A DNA stretch of 64,000 nucleotides from Puffinus mauretanicus (GCA_023333565.1 JAJKFH010002994.1:1426001-1490000); one strand, 5' to 3'; shown: positions 34,360-48,300, numbered from the stretch's first letter. The notes: generated by a model not told the origin, from the sequence alone. A program made the numbers and translations.

Positions 34360-37300
34360 ATTAGGGTCTCTCTATAAGAGCTGTCGTTTTGCAAACCCTC
34401 CAGCCACAGCGACCCTGTCATCCCCCTCCCTGCCTGCTCCCCTCGAAAAACCAATCCCACCTCCGAGATGGCAGCGAGCAAACGTCTCGGTGGCTGTGAC
34501 GGCGCTAACAGCCCGGGGGAAGCAGCCGGTCCCTGGGACGCGATGTCCCGGCCAAGCGCTGCCAGGAGCAGCTTGCTGGTAGACGGAGCAATTACCTCCG
34601 GCGAGGAGGAGGGCAGACGCTGTTTTGCAGAGGGCGCAGGAATTTTTCCTGCGTTTGCAGACTTGGCTTGCGGAGAGAACTTGGGGCTGGTTTGCTTTCT
34701 TTCAGTCAGATTAGGATCTTTCTTGTGCACCACGCGCGGGGCTGTTTACTAAATGCTGTTGGCAAAACACAGCCCACCGCAAACCTCAGCGGCGGCCGCG
34801 CTGGATGCGTGCGGCTCCCAACGCCGGCTGCAAGAGAGGGTGCGGCGTCTTGCGCCGACGTCAGCAGCGGAGCCGGCTGGGGCAGAGGGCTCTTCTGCAC
34901 CCCAGCATTAGGAAATCACTCAAAGCCTGCAAAAGGCTCCCCAGGCAGATTGGCTATTGACAGCGATACGCTGAGCACGAGGCGATGTCCTTGTTTCTGT
35001 AGCTGGTCAGAGCGGTGCCTGCATTCCCCCCGTGAAATGGGGGGACTTGTCTCGCCGCGAGGGTGAGCACGGCCCAGACCGTGGGGTGCTCGGGCCGTGA
35101 TGCTCCCGTTTTCCCTGCAGGGTCACAGCCAGGATGGTTACGCGGCCGTAGGATGGGGATGTTGGCAGGTGCTGCTCCGCCTCCTCCGGTCCCACCATAC
35201 CCACGCTGGGACCGTCCCCAGGAGGGGACCTCGCAGGAAAGCGGGAGACAAACCCCAGGGACATCCCCACCACCGCGGGCAAGGAGCTGGGGTGCTGCCC
35301 TTCAGCTCGCGGCCGCAGCCCCCCCGCGCCGGGGAGCCATAACTCGCCCTAGCCCAGCATGGAGCGAGACGCTTCCTGCTCCGGGGCTTATCTCCATGGC
35401 CAGGCGGCCTCGAGGAAGCCGAACACCCTCGCGCTGTTGCTCGGTGGCTGCCGGCCAAGGGTGCACTTGTGTTTCGCACAAACACGGCGGGGCCAGTCGC
35501 TCCCGCTGTGGGCATGGCACACGGGGTTCGGTCGGCGGCGTCCCGGGGCGGCAGCGTGCCCCCGCGAGCAGCACAGACCGAAGATAAATATTTTTGACCT
35601 GATCTCACTCTTATATCACACAAATCCGCATGGACGCATCCTCACCGTGCACCCGGCAATCCCATGGATCCTGATGCTCCCCTGGGGAAAGCCTCTGGGC
35701 GTTGTGGGTCTCGCAGCCCGGCGGAGGCAGCATCGCGACCCCCACGCGTGTCGCTTCCCCTTGCGAGTGACCCAGAGGATGCCAGCAACGGCCGCGGGGC
35801 ACAGATCGAGCACAAACTGCCACCGCTGTGTCCCGGGGGGCAGCGAGGTCCCCGGAGATACCCTCACCAGGACACGTGCGAAGCCCCAAACACCCCCCGA
35901 GTATCAAACCTCTCGCTGCCGCTCCCAGCACCCAAATTTGCTCCTGCGTGAGAGCTCTCAAGGGGGAGATGATGCCCCAGCCACGTTGTGTCCCTCACCC
36001 CCCACTAATAAGCCCCACAACCCCACTTCACGAAGGTCCAGCAGCGTGACCCAAACCTCGGGCGGCTCACGGGACGCGTGCCCGCAGCTCTTGCTGTAGC
36101 CCACGGGACTCAGCTACGTACCAAGTCCCTGCTCCTGAAAAGCTGCCATAAATCTCCAACCTGGGCCCAAAAACCTTCCTGGGAAATCAGTTTAGTATTG
36201 TCCGAGCACGCAGCAGCGCTTGGCCGTGCTATTAAATTCACGGAAGAAAGACGGACCGTGTCTCCCATGGCTGGGGGGTTTGGTCCTATCTCGTAGCATC
36301 GGGTGAACCCGGCACGGGATGGAGGCCAGCAGACCCCAACACGCACTGCTGGGGTCTTTCTTGAGGACATCCTTGGGGACAGGGCACCATTAAAATTCCC
36401 ATGCGCATCCCTACAAGGGGCCGGCGGCATCGGGGCGAGGGGCCGCGGCGCTTTCAGCGCCGCGGCCCCTCGCCCCGGTGCCGCCGGCGTTTTGCACCGT
36501 GCAACCACCCCGAGGGCATGAAGAAATGCCAAGGGCGTGTAAAACCTCGATAAGGTCAGCGGGTAGGAAACGCAGCCGAAATCCTTGAGTTTCGTAAGGG
36601 GGTTGACAATAGCCCGGAGAGCTGCCAACTTTCCTTTCATGCACCGAGCGACAAAGCGCCCTCGGAAATTTCGGGTTCTTTGCAAAGAAAAGAGCTGAAA
36701 AGAAAAAAAAAAAAATTTGCTGAAGGAGGGAGTTTTGGCACGGTTTGCTGAATTTCAGCTAGTTTTGCTGTGAGATGGTGAGAAATGTCCCCTCCAGCGT
36801 AACTGAACTGGGGGCTGCCCTTGCTCATCCCCAGCCCAGGAGGGAGCAAAGGAAAAAAATATCATGAAATTCAAAAGCAAAGGGAAAACACAAAGTTTCT
36901 GCATAAATATTTAGGCTTTGCTATAAACTCCCTGCTGCAGGGCACTTTTTGCATTTCAAAGTTGGGATTTTCAATGCAAATGCTGCTGAGCAGCCAAACC
37001 TGCCGTGGTCCAGGGGACTGCGGGTGTAAGAGCACCCTCGGCTCTGCTGGCCACCAGCCTCGGGTTTTGCTCGTGGGGAAATCCTCAGTCCTGCTGGATG
37101 GAGGCGAAAATCCTCCAAGGAATTTGCTCAGGGAGATGCTCGGGTGAAGCCATTTCTTGTCCCTAAGGGAGATGGGGAGCTCTGAGGGTTGGAGAGGTGA
37201 TGGCACCACCCTGCTGGGGCAAAGGCAGCTTTTAAGCCAAGAGTCTTTATCTATCGGCAGAAATGGGTGAAAAAGAAGCATATTTGGGAGCTGAGCTCTG

Positions 37301-40300
37301 CAGTGGGTTTCTGCCCTAAAAGGGGCTGCAGAGACCCAGCCCCAAAGCCCCAGTGAAGCGTTCGGGCCCCGGGGAGGATGCACCAGTCCCAAAATCCTCC
37401 CTGAGCTCCCTTGCTGGAGGGACCTGGCATGACCCGGGCTTTGGGCAGAGCCAGGAATGGCCACAGGGCCACACCACCCCGTAACCCCCCCGTGGGGACG
37501 GGGGTCCCATCCTGCCCCTTCCCAGGGCAGCAAACAGCATCCCCAGCCCCACCAATTAACATGGGCACGGGTGGCTGGGTTTGCAAAGTGTTTGGGATTT
37601 GCATTTGATTAAAATTAAGTGCTAGGAAAATAAAGACACGCCAGTTCCTTATTGCAGCCGGGCCAGGGCGAGGTCCGGCGGGGTGACCGGTGCGAGGAAA
37701 AGAGCAGGGACGGGGAGGACAAAACCCCCGAATTCGATGTAAAAGGGGGCGAGGGCAGGGGCTGGAGCAGGGGCTGGGGCCTGGGGAGGCTGAACGCCAG
37801 CCAAAGCGAGCACACCCAGCGCTCGGGACGACTCGCAGAGCTCGTTGGGTTTTGTCCTCTCCGCTTCGATGCAGAATTTGTATATGGAAAAAACATGCCA
37901 GGCGCACGACAACAGACCCGCTCCATCTGGATAAATAGTTAACCGAGTAGTCAAAATAGCTGGTGCTACAAAACAGCTGCTGGGACAGGAGGCAGGAGAA
38001 GCATCGCTGGAAAAACGGGACGGGAGGAAGGAAGTGTTCGAGCGAGGGGATGTGCCGGAGGGCAGGGGGGGACAGGCAGCGGCAGACGGCCCCATGGCAC
38101 TGCCAGGGCTCCCCGGTGCCCCCCCACCAGCCTCCCCTGGGCTTTGCTGAGCCTCTTCCCCAGAGCATCCCAAAAACGGGGGGGGCTGGAGTGGGTGCCC
38201 CAAGCACTGGTGCCCAGCTCATGCCACAGGGTCAGGACATGGGGTGCACCACGGCAATGCGGGGGGCACAGCAGGAGCCCCTGTTCACCCACTGTCCCCA
38301 CAAAAGCTCGGCACGGCGGGGCTCCCGGCGGGATCGGTGCTGGGTGCAGCTGCACCCACGACCCTGGGGTCCCTGTCTGGAGGCCTCAGGCTGGGGCAGC
38401 ACCCCAAAAAGCTGCACAAAGGACCAGAGGGCTAGAAAACCCGCTCACCGGGAGAGCTGGAAGCAGGAACGGGAGATGCGGGGTGGGAGGCGGTGCTGGA
38501 CCCCCTGGAAGCAGAGGGCGAGCTCCCACGAGGCAGCACGGCGCAGCCCACCCGGGGCAGGACATCCCCAGGGACCGGGCTCCCTGCAAAGGGCTTTTAA
38601 AGCAGGGAATGGCTCTTGTCCATCCCTACGGATGAGGCAGGGCTTAGCCCTAATCCAGACACCTGAACCAGCTGCCTACACCCGCAGGCTCGGATTAGCT
38701 TCCCCCCCACCTGATGCACAAAGGGCGCGTTTTCACCAAAAGGGAAGTTTTCCAGCAGAAAGCTCAGGGACGGGGAGCTGCCTGTCCCCAAACCCACACC
38801 CCGGACCCCACGCAAAACCCACAGCCCTGGGCTAGACGTGAACCGGGAGCCGCTGATGCCCCTCGGGGCCAGTTTTCCTGCAGTCGGAGCAGGGGACGGC
38901 CGGAGCGGACAATGAAGGAGCTGCCGCAGGAACTGGGTGTCCCCGGAGGGGCCCCCCCAGCCTTGACACCCACCCACGTGCATTGTTCGCTGTGGGACAG
39001 GCCCAGCACCTCAACGGTGGCTTTTCTCAAGCACGTCCCCAGGGACAGGGAGAAGGGGCTGGAGAAGGGGCTGGAGCCTTGGCATCGGCTCCCCCCCTCC
39101 CCAGAGCCCCTGCAGCAAAGCTCCCATGGGAACGGCTCTGCAGGATGAGAGGGATGGAGCCGCTCCGCGCCCACGGGTGCTGGGATGCATCGCAACACGC
39201 TTCGGTCGCAGCAGGAAAGATGTTAGGATGGGGTACGCAGGAGCCGAGGGAGATTTTGGGGAGGAAAGGCACGACAGGGATTGCAACGCCGGAGCCGCTG
39301 CCCTGGGGACAGGTATGGAGTCACGAATTTTGGGATGCAAAGCACTCGTGTCCACCTCGCTGCAACCCGCCCCAGGGTTACGGGGACAGTCACTTCAACG
39401 GGTCCCAAATCCACCTCCCGAAGGAAAAACCCAAGCAGAGACTGGATTTTGCCGTGATTTGATGTCACGTGGATGATTAAGAGCCATTTCTGAGCCCGCA
39501 GCCTTCCCGGGACCAATCCCATCCTTCACCTCTCATCTATTGCTCCATGAGAAACACGGAGCCTATTCCCACGGCGGGCAGGGACGCGGCCACACAGCCC
39601 TCGCCTGGCCCCGTTAATTGTGGTCATATTCGGCTAATTACCCAAATCACTCCCACCCCCTCCAATGCAGGGAAAAGAACCGCAGCGATTCACGCGCCTG
39701 GAAGGACGTTACAGCACCCGGCCGGGGGGAAGCTCACGCTCACCCAGCGAGAGAAGTTTTTGCAATAGGAAAAGATTTTCTTTTCAAATGCTCCTTGCAA
39801 GATCTGTAGGTGCTACCTGCAGCGCTCGTTTATTGATGATTTCTAACTGATTTTCTAAATTACAGCAATGCCACCGGCAGGAGCAGCAGATGCTCCGGGT
39901 GGGTTTGAGCCCGGCGGTAGGAAGCGTCGCAGATGGCTCCAGTCCCCAGAACCAGGCGGTGCAAGTGCCTGATGGACGCCGAGGACCGATGAAAAATTTA
40001 TTAAAAGATTTATTATTAACCCTTCGGGAATTATTATTCTCTGCTGTAGCTGGACAAACGGGAAGGAGAGAGCGCTCTGAAATTTCCAAGTTGGAAAAGG
40101 CCCCGAAATGTCAACATTCCCAGGGAAAATTTGGAAAAAAAAGTCATTCTGCTTCGGCCAAAATATTGTATTTCTGCAAAATCACTTTGTTTATTTTGTG
40201 ATTTTTCAAAGCGTGGTAACAGGGTGCAATATAAACCAACTGATTTCCAAACAAGAGTAACTTGAAAACGAAAAAATGTAAATATTTGTCCTGATGGAGT

Positions 40301-43300
40301 GAAAAGGGCTGCTCCAACGTTGTCAAGAGCTTCCCTCGCCCCTGCTCCCCCGCCCAGCGTGTTTTGCTTTAGTTTTTGTGAGAAATCAACAGTTGGAGAA
40401 AGCTTTTGGATTTTCCAATGGAAAAGAGCTGGAGGGACGCCTTTTCTACAAGTTCCGCCAATTAGCGCCTGGCTCCCCAGCCCCGCAGCTGCTGTGAATT
40501 TTCCATTGCTGGAAATCTTAAATATCAAAACTGGATGTTTTTCTAAAAGACAAATCCAACTGCGGGGCAGGTCAGCAGCCGCTGCCACGCCGCACGCCGC
40601 GCTCCCTGCAGCCCTCTTCATTTACAGAAACATCCAACCGAGCGTGACCGATTTCTCCTGAAAAGCTTATTTTCCACCCAACGGCAGCTTGGTTTTGTCT
40701 GACCGCGGGGTGATGAGCAGCGGGAGAGCCGGACCATCGCTAAAACACTCCAGCTGTTCCCCCTGCCCCTCCTGCCTACGCACCCCAAAACCGCTCCATC
40801 CCTCCCGGAGCAGCTGCCCAGATGTGCCTGTGCTCCAGATGTGCATCGCTGCTGCAAACCCGCGGCAGCCCCCGCGCGTGCCCCCGCAGAGCCGGCGTCG
40901 GGGACACGGTTTGGTTTATGGCGGATCCTAAATAGCTCGAATTTGAGGCAAGCTTTGACAGATGCAATACGGCGCTCGGGGTCAGCACGTGCGCGGGGGG
41001 ACGGCCAGCACGGGGACGGATGAGGTGCGAGACCTGGGCGGCGTTGCTAAACCCAGCCTTGTTTTATGAAAGTCATTAAGCTTTTTTTCTTTTTTTTTTT
41101 TCCAAATGGTAATGCCCGCACCACGTACCAAACACATCGCATTAGTCAAAAATACAATTTCCAACACATTAAATATTTAGAAGCCACGCTAAAGCAGCAG
41201 GACAATAAATAGCAATAACGTTCGGGTGAAATGAGGAGGTTTCGTTTAATTATTTCATTGCCACTTGTGGCAAAAGAAAGGCCAAATCCTGGAAACCTGC
41301 TCCCTGCCTCCAGCCCATCCTTGTCACCGGGACCATCCCGCCTTCGTGCCCGGCCGGGGCTGCGTGTCCCCCGAGGCTTCTCCGCGCTCCTTTTCAGCAT
41401 CGCTTTGGGTCCCAGCGCAAAGGGCTGGAGCTCTGGCTCTCTGGGATTCAACCTCGCAGCCCGGGGGTGGATTTCTCTGCCTGGCTCCGGAGGTTTCCCG
41501 GAGACCTCGGCGCGGCGGTGAGTCAGCCGGCAGCGGAGAGCGTGACTCAGCCACGCCGAGGTTCGGTGCACGGAGCAGGGAAAGCAAATACCGGCAGCTC
41601 AGCCGTGCCGAAACGGCGGATCCCACGGCCCCGGTGCCAGGGACAAACCTCAGCTGCATCTGCTGGGGGAAGAAATGAAACGCAGCAAGAGAAAAGCAAG
41701 AAATTTATGGTCAGGTTGCTCCACTAAAGATCAATATAAGCTCTCTTTGCTCATGGAAATGCTTTTGATATCCATCACAAATCACCGTCCTGAACCTGGT
41801 GCAGGAGAAACCTGAAGGAAATTCCCCCAGGATCATTTCCAACCTCTGGGTGTTTTTCTCTGGGCACACAGCAGCCACGAGTCACGAAGCCAGTATATAT
41901 ATCGGGTTTCTTTAATGTCCCCAAAGGGTGACGCAAACCCCTGGGAAGGCTCCTGGTGCCGGGGACAGCACAGGGCCAGGGTGCTCTGGGGGAAAAAACC
42001 TTGCTCCGTGCCACGCTGCAGCCCCGGAGCCGGGGCAATTCTTGTTGCCCGAGAGGTGCATGAGCCAATATCCCCAAAAGCACTAATTTTGGGGGGTTTT
42101 ATGCGTTCAGTGAGAAAACCCCATGGTGTATCTGCAAAATTCCTGCTGACGGGCTATGGGACATCACCGACCCCTGCCCTTCCCAAGGCATCGGCTTCGC
42201 CCGGGGACCTCGCTGCAAACCACGCTGTCCCCAGCCCCGCTCCACCACGAGCACAATAATTTTAAGGGTAAAAAGAAGAAAAACAAAGCCGTGCCGAGGG
42301 GCCCTAGCTGAGCAGGCTGCTTTAAGGCTGTTGCCTGCAGAAAACCAGTCCCGGGGGAGTGAGGAGTTTCCTTAATGGGGAAGGGCAACGAGGGCAGGAC
42401 TAGGGCAGGGCTTTTCTCAGTATTTTTTGTTAGGTGGCAGAGAAATCTGAGGGCAACAGAAAGGAGCTGGAAAAACAAACAGGTGTGTCCGGCGGCGAAG
42501 GGGCTGTAGCTATAGCAATGGGACAGGCCGTGTTGACAAAAGGCTGCACAAAGGACCTTCTCCAGAGATTAAAAGCGGTTTATGAGCTGGCAGGGCTCCC
42601 TGGGAAGGAGCCGGGGCCGCTACCAGGGCCGGGGAAGGCAGTAGGTGAAAAAGCAGGACAGGGGGGAGCGTGGACCGGGCACAAACCTGCCGCCTCCAGC
42701 ATCCCCCCGAGCTGGGGTGGGATTCCTCGGTGGTCGGTAGAAATGGGACGGTCGTGCGTGGGGGTGCTCCGTCGCTCCCAGCACCACGGCAGGGTCCCAG
42801 CTCTGCAGCAGCTACCCCAAAGGGAAGAGTTTATTTTGGGGATCCCCACCCCCCCCAGCTCTGCTCACCAGGGTGCTGCTCTTCCAGCGTCACCATTTTG
42901 CAGTCGCAGCCTGGGGCTAACACCTGCCAGCTCGTAGAAGTCTCCAAAGTTTGGGTGGGGAACGTAGGTGCCCGAGCTGGATGCTGCCCTTGAGTCTCCC
43001 TTGCTCCCGTCCCAGGCACCCGCAATGGGAGAGGCGAAATCCTGCTGCCGGGTTGTGCCGCCGCTCAGAAAGCCCCGATGGCAGCGCCCAAAGCAAAACC
43101 ACGCACGGCAGCAGGTCGACCCCACGCCTGAGCCATGACGCTGCGTCTGGGGGTGCAGCATCCCCAAACAGGACCCCCCCCCCGGCATCCCCTGCGGAAA
43201 GGGGATGCTCTGGCCCAGCAAACCCCTCCTGGGACAGCTGGCGCAGGCGAAGGAGGCACCTCTGAGCCAGGAGCTTGGCTGTGCCACCAGCAGAGAAGGT

Positions 43301-45300
43301 CAGAGGGCCGAGCCGCACCGTCGCGAGGGCAGAGCAAGGCCTGGGGAGCCGGGGGCTTGCTGCCAGGGGCTGGTGGGGGGGACACAAAAACCAGCCTTTG
43401 CACAGAGACATTCACGTTCAGGTTGAGTTTTGCCGCAGATGAGGGCTCCTGAACACAGAACCGAACCGCTCACAAGCTAGGGCTGAGCTGCCATTGTCTA
43501 TTTTGACTTATCCGAGACTTGCCAAAAGACTAGTTTGTAATTAAAGCCATAGATCAGCGCTGACAACGGCATGAATCCACACACAGCCGCTCGACGCCAC
43601 ACAAAGGTGCCTGCAGCTCGCAGCAGCCCCGGGTAAGAGGAGCCCAGACCTCACCGGCAAGCAAATTTTTTATTTCAGGGCTAGTGTGGGAGCTTGAGGG
43701 ATATTTGAGAGAACAAGCGAGTGGCGATGCCTCTGCCTTCAGGATCTGGCAGCCGGAGGGCTGCCCAGAGCACAGCGGCTCTTAGCACCAGGAGAAGATG
43801 CTACATGGGCAACCACAGGAACGTGGCAGGAACCAGTCCCTGAATTAGAAGAGGAGACTACAGGCAGCTTTATGGGTGCAGCAGGGATCCGCTTTCTTCC
43901 CCGGGGAGCCTCCCAACGACCTCGTGCAGAGGGTGGTGTAAAAATCAGAAGCTGTAAGTCGAGTTAAGGGGGTCACCCGCAGCTTACGCCTGCGCAAGCG
44001 AAGCCATCGCCGCTCTCTGGTCTCTGTTAGCTCAACCAGAAGCTGACCCAGTTCTTGCTGAACCAGGTGAGGCTCTGCGGTTCTCTGAAATCCTCAAAGC
44101 AGGAAAATCCTTCTAAGGAAAAAAAGCCAAAGGCTGCCTTGGGCAGACGATGGTGGCATCATGACTGTGTCTGTCAGGGCAATAAAACTGCCGGTGGGTC
44201 ACTCGCGTGCCGGGAGCCACGTCCCGAGGGACACAAGGCCAGGTAAGGGCAGTGCTGCTGTGCAGGGTGCAGCACCCCGGGGTGAGGAGTAGTGGCTACT
44301 TTCTGGGGGAAATCGAGAGCAGGACTTTCCCCCAGGGAAAAGCAAGCTCCTCCTGCTTGGGAGCCCGGGAATAACGCACATATCGCAAAGGGCAGAGCTG
44401 TCCCAGCAGCGACACACACGGGGTTTGCAACTCGGAGAAGCTGCAGAGCTGCTTTTAGCCACGGAAGCCGGCGCATCTCCGGCTGACCCACGCTCGGACC
44501 CCCAGGAGCCCAGGCAGGCACCCGCCTTCCCCCGCGCTGGTCCGTGGGCAGCGGCTGCCGGAGCCGGGCAGGGCTGGCAGCGCGCACCCAGCACCGCGGG
44601 GCCGCCGGCAGCCGCTCCGGGGGCGGGCAGCCCCGCCGAGGCCGTATGCCACCGTTGTCGCTGTACCGAGAACAGGCGCTTCCCGCTCCCCGCGACAGGA
44701 CACGCTGTTCCCAGGCGCTCGGCTGCCTGGCGAGGGCTCGGGATGTGCTTGAGGCAACGAGCTGGGAAGTAAACGTGTGATTTTTTTTTTGCAGAAAAAA
44801 CCCTCGAACAGCAGCAGCCGCTCACCCTGCAGAGGTGATACCACCGCCGGCTCTTACACTGCGTGCAGCCGCCCTGCAACCTTTGCTGGCCCAGGGGGCA
44901 CGAAGGTGCGTTGAGCATTGGAAAGAAAACAGGCAAAAACCCCCAGGGAACTGGAGGGATCTTTCTCATGCGCTTCCAACCCTATTTTGGCTGCGAGGAG
45001 ACCTCGTGGAGCAGAGCAGCATCTCTAATTCCTATAGCGCCTGGCAAGCACAGGGGACAGGCAGTGAGACCTCCTGGACATGGGTCCACGCTCCTCATCC
45101 GAGGATCCCCCCCCTCTATTAAAGAAAAGCCATAACCTCTCAGTCTCTGCTGGTTTTAAGCATTATTAGTGCAAAACGCAGGAGGGATTTGCTTTACTCT
45201 CGGAGAGCCTTTGAGTTGCTGGTAAATAAAGCAACTATTTTCAGCCCCCGGGGTCCTGCCTCCACGGGAGGTTTGCCTCCCTCGACCGCATGAAAAGGCA
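34360..45300. other. GC-rich spacer, no gene seen
   Basis: GC-rich intergenic DNA with CpG-rich patches (about 35280-35600, 36420-36500 and 44500-44700). The longest ORFs in the window are here (37251-38222 minus, 37963-38835 plus). They overlap each other on opposite strands and are low in complexity, so I do not call them genes. Features of note are the hairpin at 36420-36488 and a pair of TGASTCAGC sites at 41519 and 41543. Confidence 0.6.
36420..36488. repeat. 33-bp GC inverted repeat with 3-nt loop
   Basis: The left arm at 36420-36452 begins GCCGGCGGCATCGGGGCGAG. The right arm at 36456-36488 is its reverse complement over all 33 positions except one, where T36430 faces G36478 (a G-U wobble if transcribed). 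Only TTC (36453-36455) separates the arms. The stem is overwhelmingly G and C. No repeat family with this structure is known to me. It could arise from a template-switch event that copied one arm from the other, or be a fold-back artefact of sequencing. Confidence 0.95.
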
Positions 45301-48300
45301 GCAGCCGCAGCAGCGAGCCGGGGCGCTGGGGAAAGCGGCAAGCAAAGAGCACAGCCTCCGAGACGCCGTCAGCTTTGAAGAAGCTGAGACATCTTCTACA
45401 GAAAAATAAGGTGCCAAAGATCAAAGGCATCACGGTGTATTTTGAGACGGGTGAACGAGTGGAGGAAAATGGAATTTTTCAGAGCAACGCAAGAAGGACA
45501 ATTATTGAAGGCAAAGCGATGTCATTTAAAATCCAGCTGCGTATTCAGAATTGACCCCACGGAGAATGAAACGCTCTTTTCTCTTTAAATATTAACACTC
45601 ACAGTATGAAGGAACAAAAACATTTAAAAAAAATAGAAAAATACAATTGGTGGGGAGAAAAAAGCCCAACCTGCTACTCCGAGGAACATAAAATCCAAGG
45701 TGTGAGCAGGGGGGGCAGTTCTGTGAAACCATTGACATTTTTGATTAATGAGTTTTCTGTGGGTGGTTTATGTAAAGGAGAAGGGTAAGAAACGCAGACA
45801 TGACTTATTCTCAAGCAAGCCGATGAGGCTAAAGGTCTCCTGACTCAATAGTTCTCCTGACTCAAGAATTAATCTCTTTTTTTTTCTTTTGCCTTTGCAA
45901 TTTTGCTGGATGCAAGAGAAAATCGTACAATTTGTGAACTTCCTATCAACAGTCTGGTCTGTTTAGGCTCCAAGGCAACAAAACCAATTTAAAGCCTACC
46001 TTTAAACGCTTAACTAGATGTGTTTAAGATTACACCTTAATTCCATATTTAATTTAATCTAAGATAAGCACGGTGATGAACTGAAGCCCTAATAAATGTC
46101 TACCTTTATATGTATATTGAACTCCTCCTATCGTAGGAGTTATACCACAGGAGACAACTTGTTGGAGAGAGAAAGATCTGTATAGGACGCTTTTACTGAT
46201 TAGAAAGTATATAGTCATAAAAGGAAGCATTTCCTGGGATTCCTCAAGCATTAACATGGGATCTTTCACCCAGAAATTCAGACCGAGCTTCAAGAACCTG
46301 CGGCTGATGGCAGTAACTGAATACAACCCAGACCCGCACTGCAACCCGCACCTGCGAAGCCCTCCCAGAGCAACGCCCAGCAGCTATCCAACAGCGCAGA
46401 AATAACTCTGTCGCGTACTTCGACGAAACTTACTGGGTCTGGCTAAAAATACATGGGGAATATGTTTAAATAAAATAATTACCAAAACACGCTGCGCATC
46501 ACTTCGCCTCTTTTCACTTCGTTTCGCGTTTGTCCGCATTCCTGGTGCAGCAGCAATGCCGCTAGAGCGGAGCAGCAGCTCCTTTGGAGTCCAATAAGGT
46601 GTTTTGTTGGTTCCCAGAAATTTTGTGTGGTTGAGGAGGTTAAAACTGTTGGGTGCCTGAAAGGCAGCGAGGTGAAAGCTGAGCTCCCAGCCCACCTCCA
46701 CAGAGCTGCGTTAAGGGTAAGGGGAATGACTCCTTACAAAGGGCTAAAAAGAATTTTGCATGTCAGATGTTAGGCACGAAGCAGTAGGAAGGTGTGATGT
46801 TTAGCACCGACCTTACCAACACCTCCTGGAAGAGAGCAAACACCACCTGAGAGCAGCAAAGGGCCATCTTCAGAAACCACCAGAAAGCCCGAGCGCCGGT
46901 TCTCTCTGTATCCCCAAGGAAACGCCGCACGGCTCCGTCTCTGCCAAGCGAAGGAGCCACAAAACGCGGCTTTGTGGGCAACTTGCAGCAAGGCACAGAG
47001 ATGCGCTAGAGCAGGTCACAAAAGTGAGAAACAACTGAAAATGTATTACCGGAGTCGCTGCCCAGAGCCATCAGAGGAGAGAATACAATTAAGCTCACCA
47101 CGATTAGCCAAACGCCAGCCTGTTGCAGGTAGGGATGGGGAACTCGCCCCAGAGCGCTTGTGAAGAGAGGAGAGGGCGTTCACCGCCGGCCGTGGTCCAC
47201 ACTGCGCGTGTGAAGTGGAGCGTCTCGTCTAGCACTCACTCATGTGCACAGGCAGGTATCAAAATGGCTTGGAGTAAGCGCGTTTGATGATACTAGGTGC
47301 TAGGAGATGCTAACAAAGCGTTTTGGAAATAAGCCTGCGAGAGAAGGTACCGCTGACAAATATTTGCAGGCGTTTTAATGTTACGTTTCTTTAGTTTTCA
47401 TAAAATTGACTTTTTCCATGCAATGCAAGCTTAAATATTTGCTATTTGCACTGCAAATGTTAAAAAAAAAAATGCAGTAAGATTTATGGAAAGTCAGACA
47501 GTAAAGTGGGGAATGGAAGCAAGAAACCAGCTTAGGGAAAAAAAAAAATCATTAAAGTTGTCAAAAAGCATTAGTAGGAGAAACTCCCCAGCAAACTGCC
47601 TAACACGTAGGTGGAAAGACCCTGTCTCCAAGACAGGCTGGTTATCCTTTCTCCACTTCTTTTCCCGTGTTCCCTAAATCCAAACATTTTCAGCCCTTGA
47701 ATATAAAAAGAACGAGTCTCGAAATGCTAAGGACCACTCCAAAACTGTTTGAGATTTCCATCTATTTATCAGGAATTCTTGTTGATGTTTCCAGTTGGAC
47801 AAAATAAGGTGTTTGGGTTTTTTTAAAGTGTTTATTCCTCCTTAGACTGCATACCCATTTATGAGCCCCACTACAATGTTGCAGCCTGGGTTTGAGCTGG
47901 GTACCAGCTTTTTATTATTTGTGCTTTCTTAGGTAAAAATCAGGAAAGATTACTGCAGAATAGACCTGATTAAATTAGACCTGACCATCATGGAAAGAAT
48001 GAGCTTTAATCTTACTTCCTTCACCTCCTACTTAATTCCTTCCCTATTCACAGTGGGTTTCTCTCTTATTCACTTGAACCGGAATCAACTTCTTTGCTTT
48101 AAATTCAGAGGTGGCCAGATTTCTGTTTCCCCCTACAAAGCCCAGCACAGTTCCTGTTTTTCCAGGCCATTTTACCAATGCACATTCTTTGTTCCAGTTA
48201 TTATCCAGCCTGACCTTCTACAGACTAACCGGCCGAGTGTTGAAAACCATCCTCTTTATATATATAATTAATCTGTTTTCCACCATTCTAGTAGCTTTAC

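Noticed and set aside
37251..38222. 323-codon minus-strand ORF in the spacer
   Set aside because: Low-complexity Pro/Gly/Arg/Ser composition, overlapped by a 290-codon ORF on the other strand, and no recognisable domain. Long chance ORFs are expected in GC-rich DNA with few stops.
37963..38835. 290-codon plus-strand ORF
   Set aside because: Mutually overlaps the ORF above on the opposite strand; no family resemblance, no promoter or splice context.
40030..40140. Possible CR1 piece (TTGGAAAAGGCCCC)
   Set aside because: Only a short word matches; no ordered CR1 landmarks before or after it.
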